Shown one piece after another: positions 37,669-47,244 of a stretch of 64,000 bases of DNA. The DNA lies in assembly GCA_956465555.1 (NCBI GenBank), contig OY101121.1:2070722-2134721 (forward strand), read 5' to 3'. Numbering within the stretch: position 1 is the stretch's first letter; each line of letters opens with the position of its first letter. The position numbers were made by a program, and so were the translations under genes. The notes beneath the pieces were generated by a model, which made no database searches, was not told where the DNA came from, and worked only from the letters and a program-made list of their open reading frames with translations. This DNA comes from Nitzschia sp. pyKryTriq1. Taxonomy: Eukaryota > Bacillariophyta > Bacillariophyceae > Bacillariales > Bacillariaceae.

Positions 37669-38821
37669 TATAATGGTATTCTCCATGAGGGTAGGTCGTT
37701 GGATGAAGAATTGTGACTGTAGATTTTGCTCGGATCTACTTTTGTGGTCGCCTTGAAGGAGTGGGATTTCTTCAGCTAATTCCACAGGTACTATGTGTGG
37801 ACCGTTGACAAAGACATCCAAAACTTCCAGCAAACTAGCTCGACATGGCAATAGCATCATCGCCATGCCAAGCATAATAGTGATGCCACACCCCAGACGT
37901 CCCAAGAAGAACATCCAGTCGGCATGAATGCTGGCATTTTGGAGAATGTTGCCCTCCGTATCCACGCCCGCATACAAGTACCCCGCCATTCCAAATGTCC
38001 ACATCAAGACAAAGCAACTTCCTACCGCCCCATCGATAACCAGTAGCATCCGTCCCCGACTGGGTTGGATGAGACTACCCTGGATAGGTAGAACATTGAA
38101 GATGCTCAAGAATGACAAAATGATGATTGGAAACGAAAACAAAATGTCGCCAAAGGAAGTACTCCACAAAAGTAACGGTGACGGCAGTGGCGTTACCATA
38201 GCGTGGTTGCAGAGCGCCAAACAGAGCATGGAAACCGACGCAAAGCCAATATAGCAATTGTATCGTAGGCTATGGAGTGATCGTTGCACCAAAAAGGGGC
38301 TCATGGCAAGCAAAATGCCCGAGAGAACCCATTGAGCATTCGGAGGAGCTTTTAACCTCAGAACAATTTCGATAATAGAGGACCAGATGTCTTGAACCAG
38401 CACCATATAGCCAACCAGTACAAACATCAAAAAGACAAAAAGCAACAGGGAAATGAAGTATTCCATGTATTTTCCAAAGGCCACCTTTCCGACTTCCCCA
38501 TAACTGGTCGCTCCCGTGATGCGAGCACAAATGCAGAGAAGATATAGCGACCGTTCCGTCACGATTCCTGCAATGACCATCAAAAGCGTCCCTAGGACGA
38601 TGCCACATTTCGAAAACGCCAAGGGAAGACTCAAAACACCACCTCCAACAATCGTGGCACACAAGTTGAACGTAGCAACCACCACTGGAGATTTTCGATC
38701 CGTCGAATCAAACTCGGAGACGAGAATATCGACTCCTCCCGTCATGTTGTTGTTGTCGTTGTTGTACCGAAGTGCAATAGCTTCTTCTTCGTCGTGTCGT
38801 GGAGGAAGCCTATACTCGGAT
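37669..38821 (-). pseudogene. Truncated amino-acid transporter (copy of 53780-55318)
   Basis: Matches 54053-55214 with one 9-bp difference in an Asn codon run and a few substitutions. Both ends are damaged. The C-terminus after MENTII runs into the reversed USP sequence and stops after a 16-residue foreign tail (ending at 37615), losing the last two to three TM helices. At the 5' end the normal first 30-odd codons are displaced by a 1.2-kb insertion; a substitute open frame reaches an ATG at 38952, and the internal ATG of MTGGVDIL is intact. It could be expressed as a shortened protein but is best read as a pseudogene. Confidence 0.85.
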
Positions 38822-38963
38822 GTTGTAAATATAATACAGTAGTTGGAAGTTAGGTAGAGGCATTTAGTGTGTTTGTGTACTGTACTGGTACCGGTATGAA
38901 GCCGTGCGTGTGTGGGCGTGGTCGTGTCTATGATTTTCATATATTTATACATATCTTTGTTTC

Positions 38964-39027
38964 ATGTATGAGCATACATAAAAATTTGACGGCCATGGCC
39001 GTCAAATTTTTACGTATGCTCATACAT
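38964..39027. repeat. 64-bp near-perfect palindrome
   Basis: Arms of 32 bases centred between 38995 and 38996 (GGCCATGGCC at the centre), 31 of 32 positions paired; outer ends ATGTATGAGCATAC / GTATGCTCATACAT. Would form a cruciform or long hairpin. Only the right arm recurs in the second direct copy near 39440-39462. Confidence 0.92.
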
Positions 39028-39084
39028 TTGGTTTGAACTATCCTCTATTACATATGAACATAAGTAACCGTGCCTGTGTCCCGA

Positions 39085-39256
39085 TCAACAATACGTAATA
39101 TCGCGCGCAAAACTTCAATGGGGTACTTGCCCCATTGTGGTCAACAACACGTAATATCGCGCGCACAGGTTCAATGGGGTACTTGCCCCATTGTGGTCAA
39201 CAACACGTGATATCGCGCTCAACGGTTCAATGTGGTGCTTGCCCCATTCTGGTGGT
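39085..39256. repeat. 56-bp minisatellite with internal hairpins (three units)
   Basis: Units start at 39085, 39141 and 39197, an exact 56-base period. Each contains ACGTAATATCGCGCGC and the 8-bp inverted repeat CAATGGGG / CCCCATTG around TACTTG; the last unit is decayed. Further units occur at about 39523-39620 and a degenerate one at about 39755-39800. Confidence 0.85.
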
Positions 39257-39308
39257 CAGGACTCGCACGACTCCTTGTTTCCTGATTTTGTGGTATCGGT
39301 CATCACGA

Positions 39309-39356
39309 CTTCCTGATTTCGTGGTTCCTGATTTCGTGGTTCCTGATTTCGTGGTC
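39309..39356. repeat. 16-bp tandem repeat
   Basis: Three perfect units of TTCCTGATTTCGTGGT, with a decayed fourth just upstream near 39278-39295. Confidence 0.85.
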
Positions 39357-39372
39357 AATAATCTCAACATAT

Positions 39373-39580
39373 GTATGATTTTCATATATTTATACATACC
39401 TTTGTTGAGTGCCAGAGAGCACAGATGGGGAGCTCAGTCAAATTTTTACGTATGGTTATACATTTGGTTTGAACTATCCCTCTATTACGTATGAACATAA
39501 GTAACCGTGCCTGTGTCCCGATCAACAACACCTAATATCGCGCGCAAAGGTTCAATGGGGTACTTGCCCCATTGTGGTCA
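39373..39580. repeat. Direct repeat of 38929-39139
   Basis: Begins TATGATTTTCATATATTTATACATA in both copies (split motif) and continues through AACATAAGTAACCGTGCC into the 56-bp unit. In this copy the left palindrome arm is replaced by unrelated sequence (GAGTGCCAGAGAGCAC). Confidence 0.8.
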
Positions 39581-39624
39581 ACAACACGTAATATCGTGCT
39601 CAAAGGTTCAATGGGGTGCCCCAA

Positions 39625-39738
39625 CTACTGTACTGCTACTGCTACTACTACTACTACTACTACCAGTAGTAGTACTGCTACTGCTACTGCTACTGCTGCT
39701 ACTACTAGTACTGCTACTGCTACTGCTACTACTACTAA
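39625..39738. repeat. CTACTG/CTACTA microsatellite
   Basis: Imperfect (CTACTG)n and (CTA)n with one internal CAGTAGTAGTA inversion. It interrupts the minisatellite; chance Leu- and Thr-rich frames across it are artefacts. Confidence 0.9.
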
Positions 39739-40007
39739 CCCCATCGTGGCTTCCGCACGTAATATCGTGCGCAAGGTACAGTAGGGGATCTGCCCCATTG
39801 CCCTAAAACGGTTTTCCAGAGTGTTTCATTCACGTCTACTACTTATTGTTACTACTTCCTATCGACTTGAAGGAATGCACTGATTTCTAGGTGTATATTC
39901 GGCGTCTTTGCCCTGAGAAAGGAGAGAGAAGACAAGTCCACAACAACATCCCGCGGAATCTGAGTAGATAGCTACGCCCCCTGTGATTTTGTAGGGGGGG
40001 GGGGTAG

Positions 40008-40167
40008 CAGATGATGTAAGAGATTGTTGGTTGACGACGATGAGGATACAAGCAGCAGAGGTCATCCGAGTATCATAGTTGCATGAGAGGTGATGGGTTT
40101 TGCCACCGTTACGCGATGTTCGATGTTCTCGATTCTTCTCGATCTTCGTGATCCGATCTCGCGCGAC
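40008..40167 (-). pseudogene. Displaced 5' fragment of the duplicated transporter
   Basis: Matches 55263-55427 of the intact locus. It carries the original start (ATG at 40065, MTSAACILIVVNQQSL), now separated from the rest of the gene by the 1.19-kb insertion, after which the frame reads into unrelated sequence. Confidence 0.8.
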
Positions 40168-40189
40168 CCGGCTGTTGCACAGCCGGGTC
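40165..40189. repeat. Perfect hairpin, 10-bp arms
   Basis: GACCCGGCTG and its exact complement flank the loop TTGCA, starting exactly where homology with the other locus ends (the shared sequence stops at about 40167). Confidence 0.85.
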
Positions 40190-40792
40190 CCCATAAAGAT
40201 CCCCCAAAGGTACCCCCGGTCTGTACGTCAGCCGATAGCTAAAGAGTGGATCGCAGCAGGACTCATGCGAAGCTTCCGTCTATCGTCGACCGATTTCATT
40301 CGTGCGCGCCCGTTTCATGCGGACGTTTCTGACCGTTACGAGGAAGAACAAAAATCAAAATCAAGATCTTCTAGAAAAAGAAAAAAACAAAAACTTCTCA
40401 GAGCAGTACTACTCGAGTAGAGAGAGGTTCCATCGTCTCTGTAGATGTGCAGACTACTAGAGAGCACTGATGATCCCGTACGGGTGAAAAGAGTCTACTG
40501 AGTCAATCAGAGGACTGTCTGGCGTGGCTACTATCTCAATATCGTTCCGGCGGAAGAGAGATTCATTGCTCTCGGTAGTAACTAAAATTAGACAGTGCAC
40601 TTTTCCGCTGCTTTACGATATAGACTACTCTCTAGTAGAGTAGAGAGCTAGCTGAATAGTTCTGTAGTTCCACTACTCTACTACTAGAATGAAACAGCGT
40701 TCACTGATCATCGATCAACTGGTAGTACAGCAGCTAGAAATAAAAGTAGCAAGTTTCTTCGAGTATGATAGTACTATGGTACATAATAATAT
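40190..40792. other. Intergenic with dispersed repeat and CTAGTAG simple sequence
   Basis: Contains dispersed-repeat copy 2 and CTACTCTCTAGTAGAG-type palindromes near 40622-40650. No gene. Confidence 0.5.
40564..40615 (+). repeat. Dispersed repeat, copy 2
   Basis: CATTGCTCTCGGTAGTA then AAATTAGACAGTG, CTTTT and CGCTGCTTTA, matching 6393-6457 with a short gap. Confidence 0.6.
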
Positions 40793-42373
40793 TCAAATAA
40801 CGGGCTCTTCTCCAGAGAGGAGTTGATTGAGCCGTTCTTCTTGCATCCTCAGAAAGTCTCGGCCATAGCTTTGTAATCCTTGGCAGGTATTGCGACATGC
40901 TTGTACTAATGATTCGGGAGGCATGAGCTGATCCGGCTCGAGTGGTTGGACAAGCATGCGACTTATCATGATGACATTGTCCAAATTCACCACAGGAGCA
41001 CCACCAGTACCACCGTCATTGTTGTTGTTGTTGTTTGCCGCCGTCATGGCCGCCGCATCATGGTACGGCAAGAGTTCTTCCGTCTTCTTGTCGAAAAATC
41101 GGGATTGACCCAGGGGGACCAAATCTTTGGCACGTTCCATAAGGGGTCGATTTTGAGGTGCTCGCAAGCCACGCATATACTGTCCGACCAAGACGGTATT
41201 ACTATTCCTTGTTTCGTCGTCTCCTTCTTCGGTACCGGTAGGTGGCAGTCGCAGTAAACAAACGCCGGGTCTATAACAAAGCTGGAAAGAATGATGAAAA
41301 AAATCGAGGAGAACAGTGATGAGTATGTTGTTCTTACACAGATGCCCAAGACATGCACTGTATTATGATGATTGATGATTCCAACCAAATTTCTGAGCTA
41401 GTACTCGTATTCGTATTCGTAGCGAGCTGATACCATCACCTGATACTTGACGACGTTTGATGTTTCCCCTTACCTGTGTCCATTCGGGCCAACCCAAGGG
41501 CGCCCGAAAGTTATTATATTGCAACTTGTCGCCCAAGAAATTCTCGTCCAACGGATACAATTGACTAACAAATCCATTCGATTGCGAATCCCGATTGAAT
41601 TGAAAGGATCCATCGCAATAATACGTATGAATCTCGCCGCCGCCACCGCCACCACTATCCGTACTTCCATTATTTCCTCCTCCAAACGGAGTTTCAAATC
41701 GTCCATCGAGCCATTCCGGCTGTCGTCGCAATATTCTTAAATGAGGCACTCGTCGTCGGTTTCGTAAACAGAAAGCACCGGCATAGGAAGTGTGTCGACA
41801 AAAGGCAATATCGATGACTTGCAACGAATTGGCTGCCGCTTTCGAACGACTGATACAATCCAATCCAAAATCCGACACTTGATCACAAGATCGCAATCGC
41901 AAGTTTTGTAAATTGGGAAACAATTCCAATTCGACCAAGGCGACGTGAAGAAATCCGTCGGTACAACCAAAATCCATCGACAGGGAAGTGATGAGCAGGG
42001 AGGATGACATGCCTCCAAACATTTGTTTCAACCTCGTTTCCGACTGAAACGGTTGGTCTCGAATCAAACGTCTCGCTTCTTGTTCTTGGAATTGGATACG
42101 GCGCGTCTTGCTTTCGATCCTCGCACGACGACTCCATAATCCTTGTGATAAAGATAAGAGACGACGCCGTTCGGTAAAACTTAAATACTCCAAGATTTCT
42201 TCTTCGAACAGACTTTCGGGAAGACTCGATTCCAATAAAGAAGAAGAAGAAGAAGACGGCGACGAAGAGGAAGAAGAAGAAGTGGGTGATGTTGTAGCAT
42301 CATCCGCGATTTGTGTCGCTGCTGTGGAAGCGGATAATGCCGTTGACGGAACATCAGGCGAGGACTTCATCAT
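40793..42373 (-). CDS. F-box/LRR-like protein, 462 aa
   Basis: Two exons on the minus strand: 42373-41474 and 41281-40793, with a 192-nt phase-0 intron (CAG/GTAAGG donor, TTTCCAG acceptor). ATG at 42373. Splicing joins GWPEWTQ to LCYRPGVCLLRLPP. Residues 1-50 are Ser/Thr/Ala-rich. About 52-85 (SLFEEEILEYLSFTERRRLLSLSQGLW) resembles a divergent F-box-like helix set. LRRs follow (LQNLRLRSCDQVSDFGLDCI, LQVIDIAFCRHTSYAGAFCL) as in AMN1/FBXL proteins. Gly- and Asn-rich loops interrupt the rest. The C-terminal 110 residues are not recognised. A substrate-receptor role in an SCF ubiquitin ligase is possible; the F-box call is weak. Confidence 0.7.
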
Positions 42374-42957
42374 CACGGTAGAGTACCTGGTACGGTCGGT
42401 GCTTTTGGTGCTTCTGCTTTTGCTTTTGCTCTTGTGCTTTTGTGCTCGTAGTAGACCTACGCGTATGGTCGCGATGGATCGTTCGTTGTTGGATGGAAGA
42501 TGGAATTGATGGAATGGAGATGGTTTGGGATATAAATCAATCAATCTTTGATTGTTGCAACAAACAAGTAACTCCTAAAGTACATCCGAGTAAATAGTGC
42601 TGGGTAATACTATATAGCGCGGGTGTGTGTGATGATGATGTTCCGTGAAAATAAAAATAGCTAGAAATGCAGCGCATGTACGAGTACGTGTACGAGTAAA
42701 AATAAGCAAGCGGAAGCAGAAAATGACTGACAAAACTGACTCCCTCGACTAACCAGCCGTCTGTCTGTCCATCGGCGCTACGAACGAAGATTTGGGATCT
42801 GATGATTGATTTTTTGGCTGATGCGTTTTCTTCGAGATCATGACGACGATGACGACGATGACGACGATGATGACTGAACCGCAGATATCATTTACGTTGG
42901 TTGCCGTCTCGTCAAAAGGAAGGTTCCATTCAATCTATATAATAGCATACCGTCACG
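42374..42957. other. Divergent intergenic region
   Basis: Between the F-box/LRR-like gene (minus) and cyclophilin (plus). TTTTGC and GACGAT simple repeats are present. TATATAA at 42936-42942 lies only 16 bases before the cyclophilin ATG, too close to act as an ordinary TATA box for that start. Confidence 0.5.
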
Positions 42958-44249
42958 ATGTTTACAGCTTCAGCCGCTAGCTCAGCGCTTCGCTCCGCCT
43001 CCAGTCGACTCTTGGCATCGACCGTCACGACGAGGCGCTACTCGTTCTGTGCTATCACCCGCCCATCGTCAACAAAATCCTTCCAACACCACTCGTCGGT
43101 GGCAGCCACACCAGCACGATCCACCACCCGCTCCTCGACGACTCGAAAGTTTTCTTCTTCTTCTTCTTCTTCTGCCTCCTCCACGCCTCCTCCCCCGAAA
43201 CCTTCTGCAACAAGTGGTGGCGGCGGCAGCAATAATCTTCTGTGGCAAGTGGGTATCGGTGCTAGCGTCATGTGTGCCTATTTAGGTGCCAACTACTTTA
43301 TTTTCAAAACAAAAGATACTATCAACGAAGATGGAGAGTTGGTGCTGACCTCCGATGTACCAGGTACGTGCGATACAGCAGATGTATTTTATGACTATGA
43401 CAATGACTACGACCGTCCGTGTACTTTTTTGGAAGGATGGTTTGTGATCTGTTCTCACTCACCATGCACCATTATTTCCTGTTCGCTTTATTGTTAATGC
43501 CTTGGTCTGGGTCTTCGTCTTCGTCTTGATCTGTCGTCATGGATGTACAGTCGCCCCTCAAGCAGAAATTACCAGCCGTGTCTATTTTGATGTGGAAGTG
43601 GACCGCCATGAAGCGGGACGTATTGTCATAGGATTATACGGCAATGTCGTTCCCCAAACGGTGAAAAACTTTGAAACGCTGTGCCGCGGAGATACGTCCC
43701 ATCCCCGGGGCGCCAAACTTGCCTATCAAGGGTCTAGTTTCCATCGGATCATTCCTGGATTTATGATTCAAGGAGGAGACTTTACCAATCATAATGGAAC
43801 GGGCGGCATGTCGATTTACGGGAACAAGTTTGCCGACGAAAACTTTCAATTGAAACATACCGGTCCAGGCGTTTTGGTACGCATGCTATTTTGTCGCTGT
43901 TGCTGCCTTGGGACGACGCTCTTACCTTTGCTTATTTGCGGCTGCATGGATTGATATTGACTTTTTTCCTCACCAAATTATCTGACTCTTATTTCTTTCT
44001 TTCTTTCTTTCTTATTAGAGCATGGCCAATGCCGGTCGAAACACGAATGGAAGTCAGTTTTTCATCACCACCGCCAAGACGTCTCATTTGGATGGCCGTC
44101 ATGTCGTGTTTGGAGTCGTAGAAGAAGGATGGGACATTGTTCGATTGATTGAGAAATTTGGGAGTCAGTCGGGGCGTCCTTCACGTTCCATTACCATTGC
44201 CAAATGTGGAGTTTTGGGCGAGGAAGAAACAACAGGAAGTAAAAAGTAA
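42958..44249 (+). CDS. Membrane-anchored cyclophilin (peptidyl-prolyl isomerase)
   Basis: Three exons: 42958-43363, 43551-43876 and 44019-44249, all GT-AG; 320 residues. The N-terminus (1-35) is an Arg/Ser/Ala-rich mitochondrial-type presequence, followed by a Ser/Pro/Gly linker and one TM helix (about 93-116). The cyclophilin domain occupies about 144-312: [16 protein letters not shown] with catalytic Arg201, GPGVLSMANAG spanning the exon 2/3 junction, and NGSQFFIT with Phe259. The position of CypA Trp121, needed for tight cyclosporin A binding, is His267 ([11 protein letters not shown]). A mitochondrial inner-membrane isomerase is inferred; plastid or ER placement is less likely because there is no signal peptide. 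Confidence 0.9.
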
Positions 44250-44463
44250 AATATCTGCTGGATAAAGTATATACTATTTTTCTGTCCTCGTCGCTACTGA
44301 TAGCCAAACCACTCTCGCTCTCGCGAAACGGCCAGTAGAGAAAGGGGTAGGATCACTCATCCAACCACAAGACAATTAGAAGAAAGCTCTGCTATCTATC
44401 AAAGTTTGATGATTCATGTCAAGCTCTACTATCTTCTTGCTATGCCAACTGTCATCTTCAGCG

Positions 44464-44751
44464 TCAAAATAGTTCATCATGGAACAAAATCATCAGTATT
44501 AGACCAGTGAGGTAAAAGGTGGATTGACCAATCCGAGCTGACGACTCATCCGACCGATCGTGAGAATGGTCATGAGTCTGTACGCCACCCGTTCGGCCAC
44601 CAAAGATCTGGAAGGAACCGAGCAGAAGCGACGCGACGACCAAGTCGATCGACGAAGCCGCCGCGTTTTCTCGCAGCATGCTGTATAGGGCGGCAAGGCC
44701 CACCTTTTCCCTTGTCCACACCGTTGCATTGTATTGTATCCGCTCCCTCAT
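44464..44751 (-). CDS. Possible 95-residue two-helix membrane protein
   Basis: ATG at 44751; the frame is open 36 bases further without ATG. Two hydrophobic stretches (about 35-55 SSIDLVVASLLLGSFQIF and 77-92 FYLTGLILMILF) are separated by a His/Asp/Ser-rich loop (THDHSHDRSDES). It starts 87 bases from the divergent proteasome gene. No family recognised. Chance cannot be excluded. Confidence 0.35.
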   Translation of the reverse strand: MRERIQYNATVWTREKVGLAALYSMLRENAAASSIDLVVASLLLGSFQIFGGRTGGVQTHDHSHDRSDESSARIGQSTFYLTGLILMILFHDELF

Positions 44752-44837
44752 CGACAAGGACAGCACTGTAGCAATCAACACTGCCAACGTACACTTTCAT
44801 AGATTAAACTGGTCCTCCGGATAATTACTTAGTCACA

Positions 44838-45701
44838 ATGAGCCGCGATTCGTAAGTGGTGATCTCGTTGATTTCGATTAATGCTGCGATGTGATCGCCA
44901 TGATGTTTGGATGCATTGCATCGGCTCTCTCACCAATATCCACCCTCTCTTCTATTCTTCCCATGCGCCAACAACAGCAACTATGATCACCATATTTCCA
45001 TCTTTTCGCCGCAAGGTCGTCTGTATCAGATGGAATATTGCTTCAAATCAGCCAACTCGGGCTTGACAGGAGTCGCCGTCCGCGGCAAGGATTCGGCGTG
45101 TGTCGTCACCCAGAAAAAGGTCCCGGATCGATTGATGGACCCCTCCAGTGTCACGCATCTCTTTCATGTGACTCAAAAGGTCGGATGCTGCGTCACAGGC
45201 ACCATGGCCGACTCCAAGTCCATGGTCCAACGCGCTCGCTACGAGGCTGGCAAGTGGGCCTTTGACAATGGGTATCCCATGCCTGCTGGAGTCTTGTCCC
45301 GACGAATGGCCGACTTGGCACAAGTCAATACGCAGTCGGCGCATATGCGTCCTCTCGCTTGCATCGGGCTCTTTATTGGAGTGGACGACGAAAAGGGTCC
45401 TCAAGTCTTCAAGGTGGACTGTGCGGGCCACTACCTTCCCTTTTTCGCGGCAGCATCGGGACCCAAAGAGCAAGAAGCCATGAACTTTCTAGAAAAGCGA
45501 GTCAAAGAGATGAAGGAAATGGACCAAGATCAAGTAATTCGGACGGCAATTACATGCTTGGGACATGTCTTGGGAAGTGACTTTCGAGGAACAGAAATTG
45601 AAGTTGGAAGCGTCGAAGGCAAGGACGGAAAGTTCACGGTGCTGACAGAAGGAGAAATTGAGGGTCACCTGAACGCAATTGCGGATGACGCGGATGCGTA
45701 A
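44838..45701 (+). CDS. PSMA6: 20S proteasome subunit alpha type 6
   Basis: Two exons: a 14-nt first exon (44838-44851, coding MSRD plus two bases) and 44978-45701; GT-AG, 245 residues, against 246 in human. The N-terminus MSRDSNYDHHISIFSPQGR (split YDHHISIFSP, QGRLYQMEY) is the alpha-subunit gate motif. GLTGVAVRGKDSACVVTQKKVPDRL, TADSKSMVQRARYEA-like TMADSK and ITCLGHVLGSDFRGTEIEVG are specific to alpha6 (yeast alpha1/Scl1). It forms part of the outer ring that gates the proteolytic core; alpha subunits are not catalytic. The tail ends in acidic DDADA. Confidence 0.95.
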
Positions 45702-47244
45702 ATCATACTGTAATGGATATGGAATTGGTATTTTTTGCTTTCGCGTTTTGGTTTCGTTGCGTTTCATCTAGCCTAGTCTAGTCGATCGAAAGGAATGCTC
45801 TGATTCGACCATGTACTGGATTGCGAAGAAGAGAACGCTTGAGTACTGCCTATTGCGCAATAGTCTACTCCTTCTCTCTTCTACACGTGCATCATGCTAT
45901 GGTAGAGAGTGGTACCATGTAGTCTATACTGTAAGGGCGGACTCATCCTCCTCCTCCTCCTTCTCCTCCTCTTCTCTAGAGTTGAAGTGAAGAATCTACT
46001 CCTACTACAGTTAATTTTTTAAGACAGAAATCTCAGTCACGGGTAGTGCAATGACCATTCACGAGCCAGCAGGTCCATGTAGAGAATAGTAGAGTTTCTA
46101 CACACCATGGTATCACGCGTCGCACTTGGGCGTTTTTCCCATCATCATCATTGCAATAAGCTATGTCGCACCCCTACCGCGCAAGATTAGCGGTCTCTTG
46201 CAATTCTCTGTAAATCAATCTCAGGTACGTAGAACCTACGAGTTCCTTAGTACCAGCATTTTTTGAGCCCGAACTTCCCTTCACCGCGATGCAGCGCGTG
46301 AGGGAGGAGTCATAATTTCACAAACACCACGAACACACCATGGCGACTCTCCCATGGCTCCAATCTCTTCAATTAATGTCCATTTGACTTCACTCCTCAT
46401 CTGACTTATCATGCGGACACTACAAGGAACATGTGGTAGCGATTTCCCGGGATCAATTGACTCAGAAGGCCGATTTCTGCTTTTCCATCACATAAATGGA
46501 AGCCAATTTTTCAAATATTTTCACTTGGGCGCTTCCCAGTCACCTACCATTGCTCTTTGAGGCTCCAACATCAACAACAATACAACTACTGAATATACTG
46601 CGGTGGAATTCCTGCCCAAATCTTGATTTGAGGGATGGTAATGGGTTCTTGAGGCAGCTGGGGGTTTTGCAGTGATACCACGGGGTAAAATGCTACTTTT
46701 GGAAGGAGAGACATTCAGATGCTTTAATTGGCGCCATTGGATCCAGCACCTTCACATTAGTCTAGAAGTAATTAATCCCTGCCAAAATTCCAAAGTTTTT
46801 AAATGTAGAGATGATATTGGAAGAGTCCATCGTCTATCATTAAAAATAGCGCGCTGCTGCTGCTGATGTTCCTGCAACACGGTGTATCGCTATGACGCTC
46901 CCGTGTTATTTCATGCGATAAATAGTGTTTTACAGAGAATTGCAAGAGACCGCGAATCTTTCTACGTGGGTTTCTACGGGGTGCGACATAGCTTATGATG
47001 ATGAGTGGTCGGCCGCAACATCATCAAACACCCCACGGACAAAGAGGTCGTCATGCTCTCAAGTCGTACTAAGAAGACACGCACAAAACTGTCGTACGAA
47101 CTTTGAAAGCAAGAAGCAAACCGTAGTCATATCATAGTATTATACTCACTACAGTACAGTACTCTCATCTGTCTGTTCCCAGCACCATCAGTCCTTAGAA
47201 CTACATACATCTTCTAATCAACAGCAAGCAGAAATACAATCATC
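45702..47244. other. Long intergenic region, nothing recognised
   Basis: 1.5 kb with CCT/TCC-rich tract near 45948-45975 and CTAC simple sequence. The 64-codon ORF at 46672 has no recognisable content. No RNA gene was seen by eye. Confidence 0.5.

Larger units (their letters stand above)
38822..40007. mobile_element. 1.19-kb repeat-rich insertion inside the duplicated transporter 5' end
   Basis: Replaces about 48 bases present at 55215-55262 in the other copy; homology resumes at about 40008. It has no coding capacity. Contents in order: a 64-bp near-perfect palindrome, a 56-bp minisatellite, a 16-bp tandem repeat, a second copy of the first 200 bases, a CTACTG microsatellite and a G11 run. 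No obvious target-site duplication or terminal inverted repeats bound the whole, so the mobile nature is inferred. Deletion in the other copy is the alternative. Confidence 0.5.

Noticed and set aside
37615-38952. Transporter copy as an intact gene
   Set aside because: The frame is long, but both termini are foreign compared with the intact copy, and the last helices are missing.
39085-39620. Possible CRISPR array because of regular 56-bp repeats with hairpins
   Set aside because: Units are head-to-tail without unique spacers, there are no cas genes, and the context is eukaryotic.
39507-39806. Leu-rich and Thr-rich frames over the CTACTG repeat
   Set aside because: Pure translation of a microsatellite inside a repeat island.
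40165-40189. Rho-independent terminator
   Set aside because: Hairpin without a T tract, in a eukaryotic genome; treated as an inverted repeat.
42936-42942. TATA box for the cyclophilin gene
   Set aside because: Only 16 bases from the ATG, so a start about 30 bases downstream would fall inside the coding region.
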